From NCBI RefSeq assembly GCF_000003855.2, contig NW_003101682.1:1367148-1431147 (forward strand): a stretch of DNA of 64,000 nt, given 5' to 3'. The first letter of the stretch is position 1. Each line of letters opens with the position of its first letter. The stretch is from Blastomyces gilchristii SLH14081 (lineage: Eukaryota > Ascomycota > Eurotiomycetes > Onygenales > Ajellomycetaceae). A program made the position numbers and the translations under genes. Positions 11,469 through 22,749 of the stretch are shown here, in pieces. The notes under the pieces were generated by a model, which ran no database searches, was not told the origin of the DNA, and saw nothing but the letters and a program-made list of their open reading frames with translations.

Positions 11469-13010
11469 CTATGCCTCTTGTGCCCACCGTCGCTCTCGCA
11501 GGGGCATGACTTCTCCTGCTCGAGCACGGCTTCCATCAACCTCGTGACGCCAAGCCCAATATTCACTCAGACGTAGCTCAGCATAAGAAGCATAGTCGAA
11601 GTCGATCTGGGAAATCGTCGCCTGGATCAGCGCCCATACGCCCCTATTAGTTTTCAATATTAGTTATGGGTTCTCTATTTTGCGATGGGGAACCAAATTT
11701 CATTCCATACCAATAGAAGCCTGGAATTCCACGGTATCGATCAACCTCCTCAAACAATTTCTCAACAAGGTCTTTCTGATTAGCTCCATTCAAGCCAGAA
11801 TATTCAGCATAGCTCTTGACGTATTCAGTGAGGAATTCCCGCCGAACAGGCTGCGTCGGTATCTTGCTGAAATCGCAATCGTAACCAGCCCATTCCGCAA
11901 AATGGTTTGCGATATCAAATGCTGCTGGTGATGGTGTTGCATATTCATAGTCGATGAAGCTCACAGTTTCATCTCCAGTTGCATCAGCAGGAGTCGAACC
12001 CGGATCCTTTGGTAGAATGATGACATTGGCGCTCAAAAGGTCGCAATGGGCAAATACAAGCTACATCTTCATATTAGCATCTTGCGGATTAATGAGATAG
12101 TGCATGTAAACGTACCCCACCCTTCCCAAATCCCTCTTCCTTATCAAACTCCACAACTATTCTCTCAAATTCTTTTTGAAGATTCTTCCGCCTCGAGCGT
12201 TCTTGCTCTGTAGTTACAGGTAAGGCAAGAATCCATTTCTGCAAAACAGTCCAGAGACTAGTTCCTACATGCCGAGTCTTTACGGGTGTTATATCATCCA
12301 CCTCCGTTGAGGTTGTGGAGGTACGGGTGGTGGGGCCAGTCATAGAATTCGTCTCTTCTTGCTTTCCTTGGGTCGAGGTCGTAGAGGGTTCTTCGTCGAT
12401 TGGTAGTACCGCATGCCATTGAGCAAGTCGTCGCGCGATTGCACTAAAAACGCGCGGATTGTTCAGGTCATCGGGCGAAGTTACCTTCCCACGAATGAAG
12501 CGGTAGAGGAGGCCATTTTTAAACCTGGCAAGGAGCGGCGGGGCGAGACCCCGTTCAGCAAGCAGGGCATGTGATCTGGTTTCTCCTGTTTACAGGATGA
12601 CATTTTAGTTCCCAATTCCTAACCGCTATTTTGGGGTCTACATACGGTCGCGGTCGATTAGTATTTCAGTGTTGTTTCCATAGGCTCTCATCAAGACTGC
12701 ATCGTTGTCGATCTGTTCATCTGAGAGGCCTGGTACTCTTTTTATAATTTTCAGTAGCTATATCACAACACCAGGTATGAATAATAAGCACATGGTTTTC
12801 TCTTCGTTGCGATAACTGTCCATTACATACGGTATTGGTTATTCCATCCGTAAATCTAATAAATTCAATGTTTCCTTCGGAGTGTTCCCAGTGCGGGTTC
12901 AGCGTCAGCACAAGCCTCAGCGCTGAGGCTTGAGAATCAGCTTGATTGTATGATAATGGGATGTAGCGCAGAGAGGCATGTCCTTTGTCTGGCACGTTTC
13001 TAGAACCCAT
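11469..13010 (-). CDS. ethanolamine kinase (choline/ethanolamine kinase family)
   Basis: Five exons on the minus strand (13010-12831, 12757-12646, 12585-12116, 12060-11711, 11643-11469) give 428 residues, with GT..AG introns and consistent phases. FIRFTDGITNTLLK marks the nucleotide-binding lobe and RFIRGKVTSPDDL follows. The Brenner-type catalytic loop is HCDLLSANVIILP (H259, D261, N266). The metal-binding FIDYEYATPSPAAFDIANHF has D291. The C-terminal helix (ALIQATISQIDFDY, ELRLSEYW) resembles ethanolamine rather than choline kinases. The enzyme phosphorylates ethanolamine in the first step of the CDP-ethanolamine branch of phosphatidylethanolamine synthesis. A low-complexity Ser/Thr/Glu insert (about residues 166-195) splits the kinase fold, as in other fungal members. 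Substrate preference is inferred from similarity; the family is clear. Confidence 0.92.
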
Positions 13011-14552
13011 TCGGAAAGTTCTATATCTATAACGAGGGGTAGATGCGGTAACAGAAATAGGGAGGCAAACGAGAGTATATTCTAGAATCTAAAGAAAGTA
13101 TCAACGGTCAGCCGTAGGTCTATAATAGTAGATTTCCCCGGAGCGTGCACCAGCTCTGGATAAAACAAAAGGCCCGGAGATCCTCAAGGGCCGTCTGGGC
13201 GGTAGTAGTGGTGCAGGCTACTAGGGTCGGATGACTGGCTCGGGGCCCCAGAAACCAGGTAGCAGAACAGGTCAATGAGGAACACTTTCTTAAGAGTGTT
13301 GGACACATACCGTAGAGCAAGAGTGTTGGTTTGCGGCAGAGAACAGTGCAATTGGAAGTGAAGACGTTGGTGGGAAAGTGGTCTCGTGCCCAGCGAGGAG
13401 AGTGGACTTACGGGGGAGCGGCGCGCCGAGCCATGGAAGTACTACGCCTCCACTTTTGCGCTGCGAGATACCTCCGGGATAAAATATTTCTGCAAATCAC
13501 CCACTTTATCACGTGCGACCCGGCACCGGAACTCTGGAACCTTGTAGCCTCACGCTAGGTGGTTCATCATATAACTACGAACTCCAAGGACTCAAGGAGA
13601 GGTATGATAGTTACAGTAGTGTATAGATGGGACACATGCGCAGCTCCGTGCCTCCAACTAAATTTAATTTCTCGATTAGAGACCAAGCTGTGGTCGGGTC
13701 GGATGGGATACGCTGCGTGTTATGTGCCCATATAGCCAACCATTGCAAACCTAGCATTCATGTCATGCGCTCTGGTGCATCCTGCATAAAGAAAGAAATC
13801 CCATGTCATCTTAACTCACAGTTGTTCTTCGCCAAGATACCTATATTCAGAAACTATTTGAGACACATTATTTCCCATAGCCCCTTGCTTCGTTTATGGA
13901 GGTTTACACTCCGGCAAAAAGGGGGGAAAGCCCAAGAAATTCCGCGACTAGGAAAGTTGTCTAAAATGAGATTGGGATCCAGCAATGAATGTTAGAAAAA
14001 GATCGTGGCACCAATTACTGTTTCATGGCCGCATTGCTTCACGCCTTTTGTTCCCGAATGGTTTGAATACACCTAACTATTCCTGTGATGTGTAGCTAGA
14101 GCGATTTCAAGTTTTGGGATGCGTCAATGGGCGTGATTGGTGTCAAGAAACTTCCTGAGCGGAGCAAGACAGGGGTGCCGTACTGCAAGCTGCTGAGGAT
14201 TCTTGCTGGGTAGCTAGCACTCGAAGAGAGTGCTGCAGAACTGAAAAATCGATTCTGTTCCCTCATTGAAGCTGAAAATTCGTTTGGAGGTTGAAAGTAT
14301 CGAACCAATCTGTAACCCAAGCTGGTTTCAAATGTCTGCACCCGAGACTCGAGCTATGGTAGCTAAGACAAAGGCGCGGCTACAAACTTAACACCGGCCG
14401 TTCCATCCACTCTTCACCGGAGGAAGCCCAATATCAGAATTCAGGAACCGGTGGGAGAAAATAAGCCAGGTGGACCCGCTCCCCAAAGCAGCATAGCATT
14501 AGGGCTCGGCGCGGGTTCTCAACCCAATCCAGCTAAAAAAAACGCTATAGAT
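13011..14552. other. intergenic, upstream of ethanolamine kinase
   Basis: 1.5 kb without a supportable gene. Several open frames of 60-120 codons on both strands lack motifs and splice partners. The part next to 13010 should hold the ethanolamine kinase promoter. Confidence 0.45.
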
Positions 14553-14640
14553 CACGTGACACTCGATTTTTCTCTTTCCCTATAAAAGCGCATTTCCCAC
14601 GCCGAAATTTTTTATCCTTTTTTCTTCTTTTCTTTTCTCC
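14553..14640 (+). promoter_or_regulatory. promoter-like signals: CACGTG, TATAAAAG, pyrimidine tract
   Basis: A CACGTG E-box (14553-14558) is followed 22 bp later by TATAAAAG (14581-14588) and a TTTTCTT-rich pyrimidine stretch (14612-14640). This is the order expected of a plus-strand fungal core promoter. A second CACGTG sits at about 15007. No long gene follows, so the transcript, if any, is short or non-coding. Confidence 0.4.
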
Positions 14641-14759
14641 ATCATCAGTAGAGGTTTACATAACCATGTAAATTTCAAAACCGGAGCTCCGCTACAATGC
14701 GGCTCGCTGAGGGTCATCCGTCCTTACACCACTTTTATTTGTGCGTTGTTTTGTGAGAA

Positions 14760-15014
14760 ATGGGTTTCCTTCCGTTCCCAGCTCTGGAGACCGAATTTCC
14801 GCGTCGTCCTTTTTCCCAAATTAACTTTTATGGCTGGGCTTATTTTCCTGTGGGCTTTAGCTGTGGAGGAGGCGTGACATCTCGTATCGTCGCCATTCTC
14901 TGTTTGTTTTTGGTCGTTTGTCCGTGTTTAGACGTGGCCTGGTTGGGAGTTTTGCCTAGCGCGCCAGGCCGATTTTACTGCTATTTTGGGTGTGAAAATA
15001 TGCGCCCCACGTGA
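14760..15014 (+). CDS. possible small membrane protein
   Basis: An 84-codon frame lies about 175 bp downstream of the TATA-like box. It contains one hydrophobic stretch (IVAILCLFLVVCPCLDVAWL) that could span a membrane. I recognise no family. An upstream ATG (14666) runs straight into a stop, which would hinder translation. The frame may be chance within a non-coding transcript. Confidence 0.15.
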   Translation: MGFLPFPALETEFPRRPFSQINFYGWAYFPVGFSCGGGVTSRIVAILCLFLVVCPCLDVAWLGVLPSAPGRFYCYFGCENMRPT

Positions 15015-15466
15015 AAAATATCAAGGCTGAAGCATTGAAGATCAAACTAGATTTTTGAGCAAAAATACTAATAATAATAATAATAATAATTGAACTACAT
15101 ACTTTGACGATTCACACCACTTTCCTTCGTAAAATTTCGCACGTTGTCAAGCTGTTCCGCCAAGGTCCGTGACCCATTTCCCCCTTCTCTTCCACCAATA
15201 CAGGGTATATGCCGCATGAATACACGTCGGATACGCATCCTCGAAATTCACTGAAACGAAGATGCCAATTCGAAGGGAAGCTCTCGTTTATTAATTACTT
15301 GGGTCCCCAAAAAAATCAAGCAATCCAGCCCTGCACCACCAAACTCCCCAAATGCGGTGATAAAGATGCACGGTTAAAAACTGATTCTCCATCGTTTCCA
15401 CATATATCATTATCTAAAATCATCAAACCCAGAGCATCCCTGCCCTAAACGTCCCTCTCTCGGACT
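15015..15466. other. intergenic with AAT microsatellite
   Basis: An AAT trinucleotide run lies at about 15067-15091. The 3' UTR of the CHORD-CS gene is expected toward 15466. The open frame at 15209-15448 has no motif. Confidence 0.45.
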
Positions 15467-16716
15467 TCACGCCTTCTTCGCCCGTCCAATCTGAATAATC
15501 TCCCCCGTATGTTTATCATCTTTGCGTAGGACAGGCCAGCTCGTCCCGTCCGCCTTTGCTAAGTTCAAGTCCATCTTCGTGCCCATGATTTGGAAACTGG
15601 ACTTCTCCACATCGATGGGTGCGTAGAGGTTGAAGGTTTCCTTGAAGCGCTTGTTATCGGCGGTCGGGAGGTCCAATTCTATTGTAGTAGGCGAGGAGAA
15701 GTTAACTTTCGCGCTGGCTTTGTCAATCTTCTTGAGGTAGAGGGTGGCCATGATGGAGGTCGCGGTTTGGTAGAAATCGGTGCTGAAAGTAAAAAGTGCA
15801 AGGCGGTTAGCAAGTCTTTTCAAATATTTTCCGGCACATCCACCAACACGGCTCTCTAATCTTTCCAATTGGACGTATCTGCTGTAGTCGTCATGAATAA
15901 TTCAAAACAACTCACCGAATATTATCAACCTTCTCCTCCCCTGATTTCTTCCCCTTCCCAAGAAATAAATGTCTAGCTCTTTCTTTACAGCCAATTATCT
16001 TCATAAACTCATCAAACTCCAGCACTCTGCGCTTACAACAGCTCCAACCTTTGCTCCCCTCATGGAAGATCGGTTGACCCGGATGATGGACGCATTTTTC
16101 ATCATCCCGTGAAACGGAGGGTGAGTACTTCGCGTTGCAGCCTCTTCGACGACATGTCGCGCCCGCTTTGATTGCAAGGGAAGGGTCATCGGATTCCGAT
16201 TCTGGTGGAGGAGAGGTCGTAGGGGTAGGGGTGTGCACGCCCGCGGCGGAGAGGGTGGTTGGGATGTTTCCAATGGCTATGGGAGTATGCTTAGGGGTAG
16301 TGTCGGGTGCTGCCTGGGGTGTCTCCTTTTGAGGCTCTGGAGCTGGCGTGTCATCGACTGCTGAGTGTTTCCCCGTCGTGCATGGTGGGATGGTCAGGAA
16401 TTCGTCGAAGCTGAGGACGCGGGGCTTACAGCATTTCCATCCTGCAGTGGCAAAGCTCTGTCAGCTAGCTGCGATGCTTTTTGGAGGAATTCTCCTCCCG
16501 CACTTATTTTCCTGGATTCTATTCGGGGCCCTCCTTTGATCTCGCGTTTTGCTTCTCATATATAGTTGTCCAAGTAAGAAGTCCAATTTCACAGCGTCAT
16601 TGGGACTGACCTTTGTGGCCTTCGTGAAATTCAGGCGGGCCTGGATGATAAGTGCACGGTTCGTCAGGGTCCGTAAACACCTTGCCGCAGCCCTTGTGTA
16701 CACACTTTTGCGCCAT
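15467..16716 (-). CDS. CHORD-CS domain protein (Hsp90 co-chaperone type)
   Basis: Three exons (16716-16611, 16441-15916, 15782-15467) give 315 residues. CHORD I spans about residues 5-61 (CVHKGCG, FHEGHKGWKCC, LSFDEF) and CHORD II about 132-195 (CRRRGCNAKY, FHEGSKGWSCC, LEFDEF). Each carries the Cys/His set that binds two zinc ions. A Pro/Thr-rich linker separates them. The C-terminal part (about 212-300: TDFYQTATSIMATLYLKKID, ELDLPTADNKRFKETFNLYA) is a CS (p23-like) domain. Family members (animal CHORDC1/morgana, plant RAR1) bind Hsp90 and assist signalling complexes, so a cytosolic co-chaperone role is likely. The ATG at 16716 is followed directly by CHORD I. Introns are 169 and 133 bp. The gene is divergent from the glutaredoxin-like gene. 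Confidence 0.93.
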
Positions 16717-17122
16717 ATTTTGTTTTATGATATATTTCCCAGTAAATAGGCTCTCTCAATTCTGTTAGGAGTTGGCTGATAGTCCGTAGATATTGAGTCT
16801 GAGATGAGTTTTGGTGGGATGTTGGGCGGTCTGGAAATATTTTAAGTACTTACATCATCCTCGATGCTTCCTCGGAGCTTTTGCTGGGCGCCAACGCCCC
16901 CAAACCCATCGAAGCTTCTGGTGCCATAACGAAGACCAACCACCCGTGCTTCTTTGCATTTTGCAGGTAGATTATATCTGAGCAATATCAAACAGGGCAA
17001 CGCTATTATTCCCCAGCTTATTCTTGCCAAAGCAAAATCCAGGATCGCGTATGTGCCCTCTGATGAATACACGGGCTCAAATCGCTCACAGTTTGTTCCA
17101 GTGATTGACCTGACACGGCACG
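16717..17122. promoter_or_regulatory. divergent promoter region
   Basis: The 406 bp between the CHORD-CS start (minus) and the glutaredoxin-like start (plus) must hold both promoters. Shared regulation is possible but unproven. No clear TATA box was picked out. Confidence 0.45.
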
Positions 17123-17443
17123 ATGTACCCTACACGCCGCCTGCTCCAAAGTACTCGACTCACTCTCTTCACACGCATCAATTGCTCGCTATGCGATACG
17201 GCAAAATACACCGTAAAAAACCTACGGGAAAAGAGACCATTCTTATATTCAGAAATTGATGTGATGGTCCCACAAAATAAAACGTGGAAGGACATTTACG
17301 AGTTTGACGTACCGGTTCTACACGTTCAGCGCGTAATGTTTAAATCCAGCGATGGACGCGAAACCCTATCAGACCCGAAGAAGCTATTTCATCGATTTAC
17401 CGAACAGGAGGTTGAGAATACAATAAAGGAAGTAGAAGAATAA
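17123..17443 (+). CDS. glutaredoxin-like protein (DUF836 family)
   Basis: A single exon of 106 residues. After a short basic N-terminus (MYPTRRLLQSTR) comes LTLFTRINCSLCDTAK, a thioredoxin-fold strand followed by a CSLC redox motif (C21, C24). The cis-Pro strand DVPVLHV follows. This matches the small glutaredoxin-like DUF836 proteins (yeast YDR286C, human C5orf63 type). Their partners are poorly known; disulfide exchange is inferred. The basic, Arg-containing N-terminus would allow mitochondrial targeting. The stop is only 102 bp from the convergent aldolase gene. Confidence 0.85.
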   Translation: MYPTRRLLQSTRLTLFTRINCSLCDTAKYTVKNLREKRPFLYSEIDVMVPQNKTWKDIYEFDVPVLHVQRVMFKSSDGRETLSDPKKLFHRFTEQEVENTIKEVEE

Positions 17444-17545
17444 AATAAAATATTACGGCTTGTGTGGTGTGGTTATTATGCCCCTGGGACTATATACTGT
17501 ATGCCGCTCCATAACACCTCCTGCGGGGGTCATATGGAGGACTCC

Positions 17546-18730
17546 TCATAAACCAGCACGAGCAGTTTTCAGTGAGTTCGACAGATGGGTAGGGAGAGCA
17601 GCGATGTCGGAAATCACAGATATCTGTATGGAACCGTCAGCACTCGATGCAGTGGACGAGAAGATATATACAATATGGAATCCAAGTCTCGTCTTACCAT
17701 ATGGAACCCTTGCTCCGCGTACTTCTTTGCGGACTCGCCATCTGCGCTATAAATTCCAGCCCTCTTACCGTTGTTGACAGCCGCTTTGCGAATCCTTTCA
17801 ATTGCAGCCACCAAGTCCGGATGGAAATCACCCCTAACAGGTCGGCCAATATTGTTTCCCAGGTCCCAAGGACCGATCAGGAGCACGTCTAACCCTGGAA
17901 CCTTTGCGATTTCTTCAACCTAAACCGTTGCAAATCAGATTCCAGTTAGCTTCCCAAAGTTTTATATAGGGGAATAGAATCAAAGAATGTCTTAGCCCGT
18001 TAATAAACCTTTCTGCAATCCATACATTTTCAAGAGCCTCCTTAGTTTCTATCTGAACAATTGTAACCAAGGCTTCATTCGCCTGAAACAAATAATCTGT
18101 TTGGGAAAGAGTTCCAAATGACGCCATGGGAAATGGGCTTCCAAAGCCTCTTTTGCCCAGGGGAGGGAATTTGGCTGATTCGACTAGTTTCTTCGCATCG
18201 TCTACCGTGTAGAGGAGGGGGACCACTATTCCATGGGCTCCTGCGTCCAAGGCACCTATCGTAGGAGTTAGCATCGGGTTGAAAAGGGAACCATTGCAAG
18301 AGTATACATACGTTTAACCATCCACGACTCGTTGGCAGCGATGCGTACAACAGGACTAACACCCGTAGCGGCAATTGCAGCCACGGCCTCGTGCATTTGG
18401 GCGTCTTTTATAGTTAGAATGAGCAATGGTTAATAATCCGGCCAAAAAGCATTGACACAGCAGTTGATGCACAAGTTCAGAAGCCTTGCCCCAGATTCGT
18501 AGCAATACAACCATCCCCTGTATCTAATAGAATAAACACAGGACATTGTTTCTTTCGTCCTTTAGGTATTTACCTGCAATGTTGCCGTGCTCCGTGTCAA
18601 CACAGATCCAGTCAAAGCCGCTTCTGGCCATGAGCCGGGCAAGGTTGGCCCCAGGAAGCATTTGCCATGCGCCGAACGAAATGCCTCTGCCCGTCCGAAG
18701 GGCTGTCTGTAGACGGTTGGCAGCTTGCAT
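17546..18730 (-). CDS. HpcH/HpaI aldolase family protein
   Basis: Five exons (18730-18574, 18404-18312, 18255-18026, 17919-17698, 17623-17546) give 259 residues. The fold is the phosphoenolpyruvate-like TIM barrel of class II pyruvate aldolases. ICVDTEHGN supplies the catalytic-type His (H48), VTIVQIET a metal-binding Glu (E153), and LLIGPWDLGNNIG the second acid (D179). Relatives include 2,4-dihydroxyhept-2-ene-1,7-dioate aldolase and 4-hydroxy-2-oxovalerate aldolase, which cleave 4-hydroxy-2-oxoacids to pyruvate plus an aldehyde. The true substrate here is unknown. No targeting peptide is visible. The gene ends tail-to-tail with the glutaredoxin-like gene. One exon edge (18026) may be off by a base. 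Confidence 0.9.
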
Positions 18731-19030
18731 TGTTGTTGATTATAAGGACTCGCGGTAGAGGTGGATTGAACGGAATATCACTATGATGTAAGTTACCTTG
18801 TCTCATTGTCTAGCCAGCGACAGCAGCGATTTCGTCATACTTTTCCTTCTCTTTCTCCCTTTTTCTTTTTTTTGTTGGTTCCACCAAACATCAGCACTCA
18901 AGCGACAATATCTTCTCCACTTTGCGTCGCCGAAGATCCCACCTCATTTTACACCTCATTCTTATAAAGTCTTGCTTTGATAGACAAAGCAGAATTATCT
19001 TCAACAGAGCCTTCATCTGGTATCCGCGAC
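18731..19030. other. aldolase upstream region
   Basis: Ordinary-composition DNA upstream of the aldolase start, with a TTCTT-rich pyrimidine stretch on the plus strand near 18842-18870. It presumably includes the promoter. It ends where the AT-rich, CG-poor block begins. Confidence 0.4.
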
Positions 19031-20260
19031 ATTACATTATTGCTGTCACTCACCAAGCGCCTCTGAAGAATTTTAATACCATGTAGATTAATAATGGTAT
19101 TTCACCTGAGATTGGCAACTGTTCATGATCAAGAACATTTTGCAGAAATGTCAGTTAATATTTACATTCACTAGATTGCTCTCTTCTTGAAACTCTCTAT
19201 CCTAGTGAGCTGTCAATGCTGGTGACAATTTTACATACTGATCATTGAAAGATTATTGCAGTGAAAGTTGAAGATATGACTCTACATGAAGAATGAGAAG
19301 AGATCAAGACAGCCTTGAAATTTGAGATAATGAAGAGCATGCTGCATGACTATGAAGTTCAAAGACACATCATGCAATATTACAGATGATGAGAGAAAGC
19401 TAGTTGACAGTTTGAGTACAGCACATGAACAGGTAACATAAGAAGTTCTTTCTGAGTATAAATGTTATGTGATAAAGGCATGAATTATGTTCAAAAAGAA
19501 GTTCTCATGAAGCTATCTTCTTGCAGCTTTTTCCAGAACAGGTGAGGCACAAAGCATTGTCATTTATTTACAGATAAGAGTCACTCAGACCAGAATATCT
19601 GTTTCTTCAAAATCAAATATATTACAGATACTAAACCTATCATCATAGCTGATTCTGATCATACATAGAGCATTCTCATTGAGTGTTGTTGAAAGAGATA
19701 TAGATAAACAATTTGTGATCATCAGTTCTTCTCTATTCTTTTTCTCTTTTCATAAATTGCTCATTTTCATTTCAGTATGAAATGGTTCAGAGAGGTTTGT
19801 AATCATATATCAATTCATGAATGAGAATGACCAGTATCAATCATCTCATGGCAGAATCAGATTTCCTGTGAATGTCAACTACTGAAAGCTCATGAAAGAT
19901 AGTATACAGACCTAGAATCTGCTGTGATTCTGGAAGAGGTCACTTATCTTGATAATAGAAACTTAGATTGGGCTGCTGCTTCTGAGAAGTGAGACTCCTG
20001 ATGATAACAAGATCTATAGTCTCAGAATTTTGCAATTCATCCATTCAGCAAGGTTCAGTTGTGGGTACAATCAAGTCTGAGGGTTTTGACACACTTGTCA
20101 CATCTATTGACAGTCAGCACTCAGCAAGACCTGCAGAGCAAAGACAGGTGGAACATACGGTATACCACTCTCAGAGCAAGGTATTTGGTATCTGATAGCA
20201 AGCAATTGCATAGTAGAATGATTCATAGATATCCTCACAACTCTGGATTTGGCAAACAAG
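19031..20260. repeat. CG-depleted mutated relic
   Basis: About 1.2 kb with almost no CG and few CC/GG words, like the main isochore. Plus-strand frames from about 19264 read as protein-like text interrupted mostly by TGA (for example FEIMKSMLHDYEVQRHIMQ). This looks like a formerly coding repeat mutated beyond recognition. No terminal repeats were found. Confidence 0.5.
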
Positions 20261-20264
20261 GAGA

Positions 20265-20561
20265 TCACAATACAATTCTTTCATACCAGCAGCTTTGGTT
20301 TGGCCAAGGGTCGCAGTGCATATTAAAACCGCTTGGGGACCTGATTCTCGGAGGACATTGTAAAGGAATCGTTTGTACTTTTTGCGTCTGGCTGGCTGAA
20401 GTCTGTGCTTCTACAACGCTTTTTGTCTGGGCAACCCTCACGCTTCCCTGGAGCTTGAGATCCTCAATGGTGCAGACAACCTTATCCCAAGCTTCGTTAG
20501 TCTGAAGAGGTTTATGGCGCGAGAGACGTTCTCTACGCGGGGCCGGTTGTTGGTTTTCCAT
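20265..20561 (-). CDS. hypothetical protein or gene remnant at the isochore edge
   Basis: A minus-strand frame from an ATG at 20561 begins MENQQPAPRRERLSRHKPL and stops at about 20265, roughly 98 residues of normal GC. It ends exactly where the AT-rich relic begins, so a longer gene may have been cut off there. No family is recognised. It is divergent from the DUF7924-type gene 0.5 kb away. Confidence 0.25.
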   Translation of the reverse strand: MENQQPAPRRERLSRHKPLQTNEAWDKVVCTIEDLKLQGSVRVAQTKSVVEAQTSASQTQKVQTIPLQCPPRIRSPSGFNMHCDPWPNQSCWYERIVL

Positions 20562-21057
20562 AATCGATGGAAAGTTAGTTTCAATATTGATATACTGTAC
20601 ATACATACACGGTACACCTGGAGAAAGAATGGAAAAGACCTCGGGAGATGAGTGAGATTGGCACATGACTACGGAGTAGTGTGGAAGTGAAATGATGACA
20701 TTTGTATGCTTCGTGTCATAGTTATTATTATTACCTGAGGAGCTAATGCCCAAAGAACAAGGTCAATTAACCTATCACACTTCGCCCCAACCGACCAAGG
20801 GTAAGGTAACTAAACAACTCCATGCAAATCGCCCAACCTCACTCAGTTTTTGTCTCATCATCACCCAGACCTTGCAGACTCTACCACTTAAGACGAACAT
20901 TGAGTGTTTAATATTAGCGCCCAGATCCAGTGAGGTTTCTGAAATGCAAGTACTGTGTGGACCTAACCCAAACTGGATGGGCTCCCTTTTAACTGTCTGC
21001 CAATTCACACTCCTTCAATTATAAAGACCAAGCTCCACCATTTCCTATCTCCTTAAA
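20562..21057. other. spacer upstream of the DUF7924-type gene
   Basis: Normal-GC intergenic DNA with a TACGGAGTA copy at 20670-20678 and a short TTA/ATT run near 20722. It probably contains the promoter of the plus-strand gene. Confidence 0.4.
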
Positions 21058-22749
21058 ATGCCTCGTCATCAAATGATGCCCAGAATCAATAAACCTGAGT
21101 GTCAAACGCCGATAGTCGCCAGAAAACGCCAGGCACCCGAAGACAAAGGTAATATCTGGGATGTCCCGGGAACGTCCTTACTGTATTTGGGTCTGACTTG
21201 TTATAGGGACACATGTTAAGCAAGTGAAGAGAGAGCAAGAGGAACAACGACCGAGACCCTACCGTAGGAGCGCGCGCCTAAGCAGTAAAAACGCCCCTGT
21301 ATGTGCACTTCCTCAATTGTATGACGGCGATATGAAACTGATTAATCGGAGCTATTGCAGGAGCCTCCCACCTGCATCCACAACCGAGAACAGAGTACAA
21401 AACCAAATCATAAACGACCTTGTGAAGATCAAGCGCCCTCCTCCCTCAAACGACCTCGATTGTCTACGAGCCTAGCTATTGAATATATTTTTGTGGAAAA
21501 GAAACGTGATATTGCTAGCTGGAAGAAGGTTGACCTGATCGGATATTGGTGCAAGAACAATCGCTGGCCTATAGACTATTTCGAAGCACAGCCTGGAGAA
21601 AACATGAGCCACCTACTTGCAAAGAAAAAGTCAACGGCTTCTGTTCGCTGCAAGAACTCAACCTCGAGTCTCGCTACGGGCTCCAACACACCCACTGATC
21701 AAGAATCGAGAGATGGAAAGAGCGCCAAATACAGAAGCGCTACCTATGAGACTCTCCTTGCCACCAAGGGCAGCTTTATGGCTGAATCCGAACTTGAAGT
21801 AACAGAAAACAGCAAAGAGATTTGCAGGACACTACTTGATGAGAAACAGATGATTCCTGAAGGCACAATATTTCAGAATGATCGGTTCCGGAAGGCTTGT
21901 CAAAAGCTACAGACTAAAAATGAATCAAGGGTTGTTCAAGATATATCTCGGTTGATTGTCCCTTCGGCAGAGACATTTGCTACATGTGGCGCTAAGAATT
22001 TAGAGTGTTTGACTGAAAGTGTCAATGAACAGTGGGCTTCCTCCATTGCCTTCTGTGGACCACGCCCGCAGCCTGATTATGCGGTTGGCTTCAGCCGTTC
22101 TGCATTCACAGAAGACCAGCTGAAGAAGTTTGAGCCATTCCTTGGCTACGACCTGGATTCCTACAGCTCCTTCTTCCTAGCCACCTTCTACATGTACTTT
22201 CCCTTCTTGACCAGCGAGGTGAAGGGTACCGTTGCACTTGACATTGCTGACCGGCAGAATGCACACAGTATGACTCTTGCTGTGAGGGGTGTTGTTGAGC
22301 TGTTTAAACTGGTGGGACGGAAAGAAGAGGTCAATCGCGAGATCTTGGCTTTCTCAATCTCACATGACCACAGGACAGTGAGAATCTACGGCCACTATGC
22401 TGTGATTGAGGGGAACAAGACTTCCTTCTACCGTCACCCCATCAGAATGTTTGACTTCACGGAGCTTGACGGCAGAGAGAAGTGGTCTGCTTACACATTT
22501 ACAAGGAATGTATATGAGAAGTGGGCGCCAGATCATCTGAGAAAGATCCACTCTGCTATTGATGAGATTCCTCCTGGAGTAAATTTTGATGTTTCACAGT
22601 CAGAATTTGAACTCTCTCAATCAAGCGTCTCATCTTTTTTGAATGAGGATAACAGTCAAGAAATCTGTGCACTCTCAGCAGAAGTTACACTCAATACGTC
22701 ATTCACTCAGCAGACGCAGGTATTGAAGCGGCCACGGAGGCAGAAATAG
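21058..22749 (+). CDS. DUF7924-type fungal protein, nuclease-like motifs
   Basis: Three exons (21058-21148, 21207-21298, 21361-22749) give 523 residues. The N-terminus is basic and disordered (RRSARLSSKNAP, HKRP). The middle has GYWCKNNRWPIDYF and YETLLATKGSFM. The conserved core runs from about residue 290 (GPRPQPDYAVGFSRSAF) to about 450 (EILAFSISHDHRTVRIYGHY, FYRHPIRMFDFTELDG). I recall this as the DUF7924 family, common in Eurotiomycetes and often multicopy. D300 in QPDY, E347-x-K349 in SEVK and Q360 in ADRQN have the spacing of a PD-(D/E)XK restriction-endonuclease-like core. Nuclease activity is my inference. The gene sits on a 2.5-kb normal-GC island between CG-depleted tracts yet is intact. 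A role in mobile-element biology is speculative. Confidence 0.8.
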
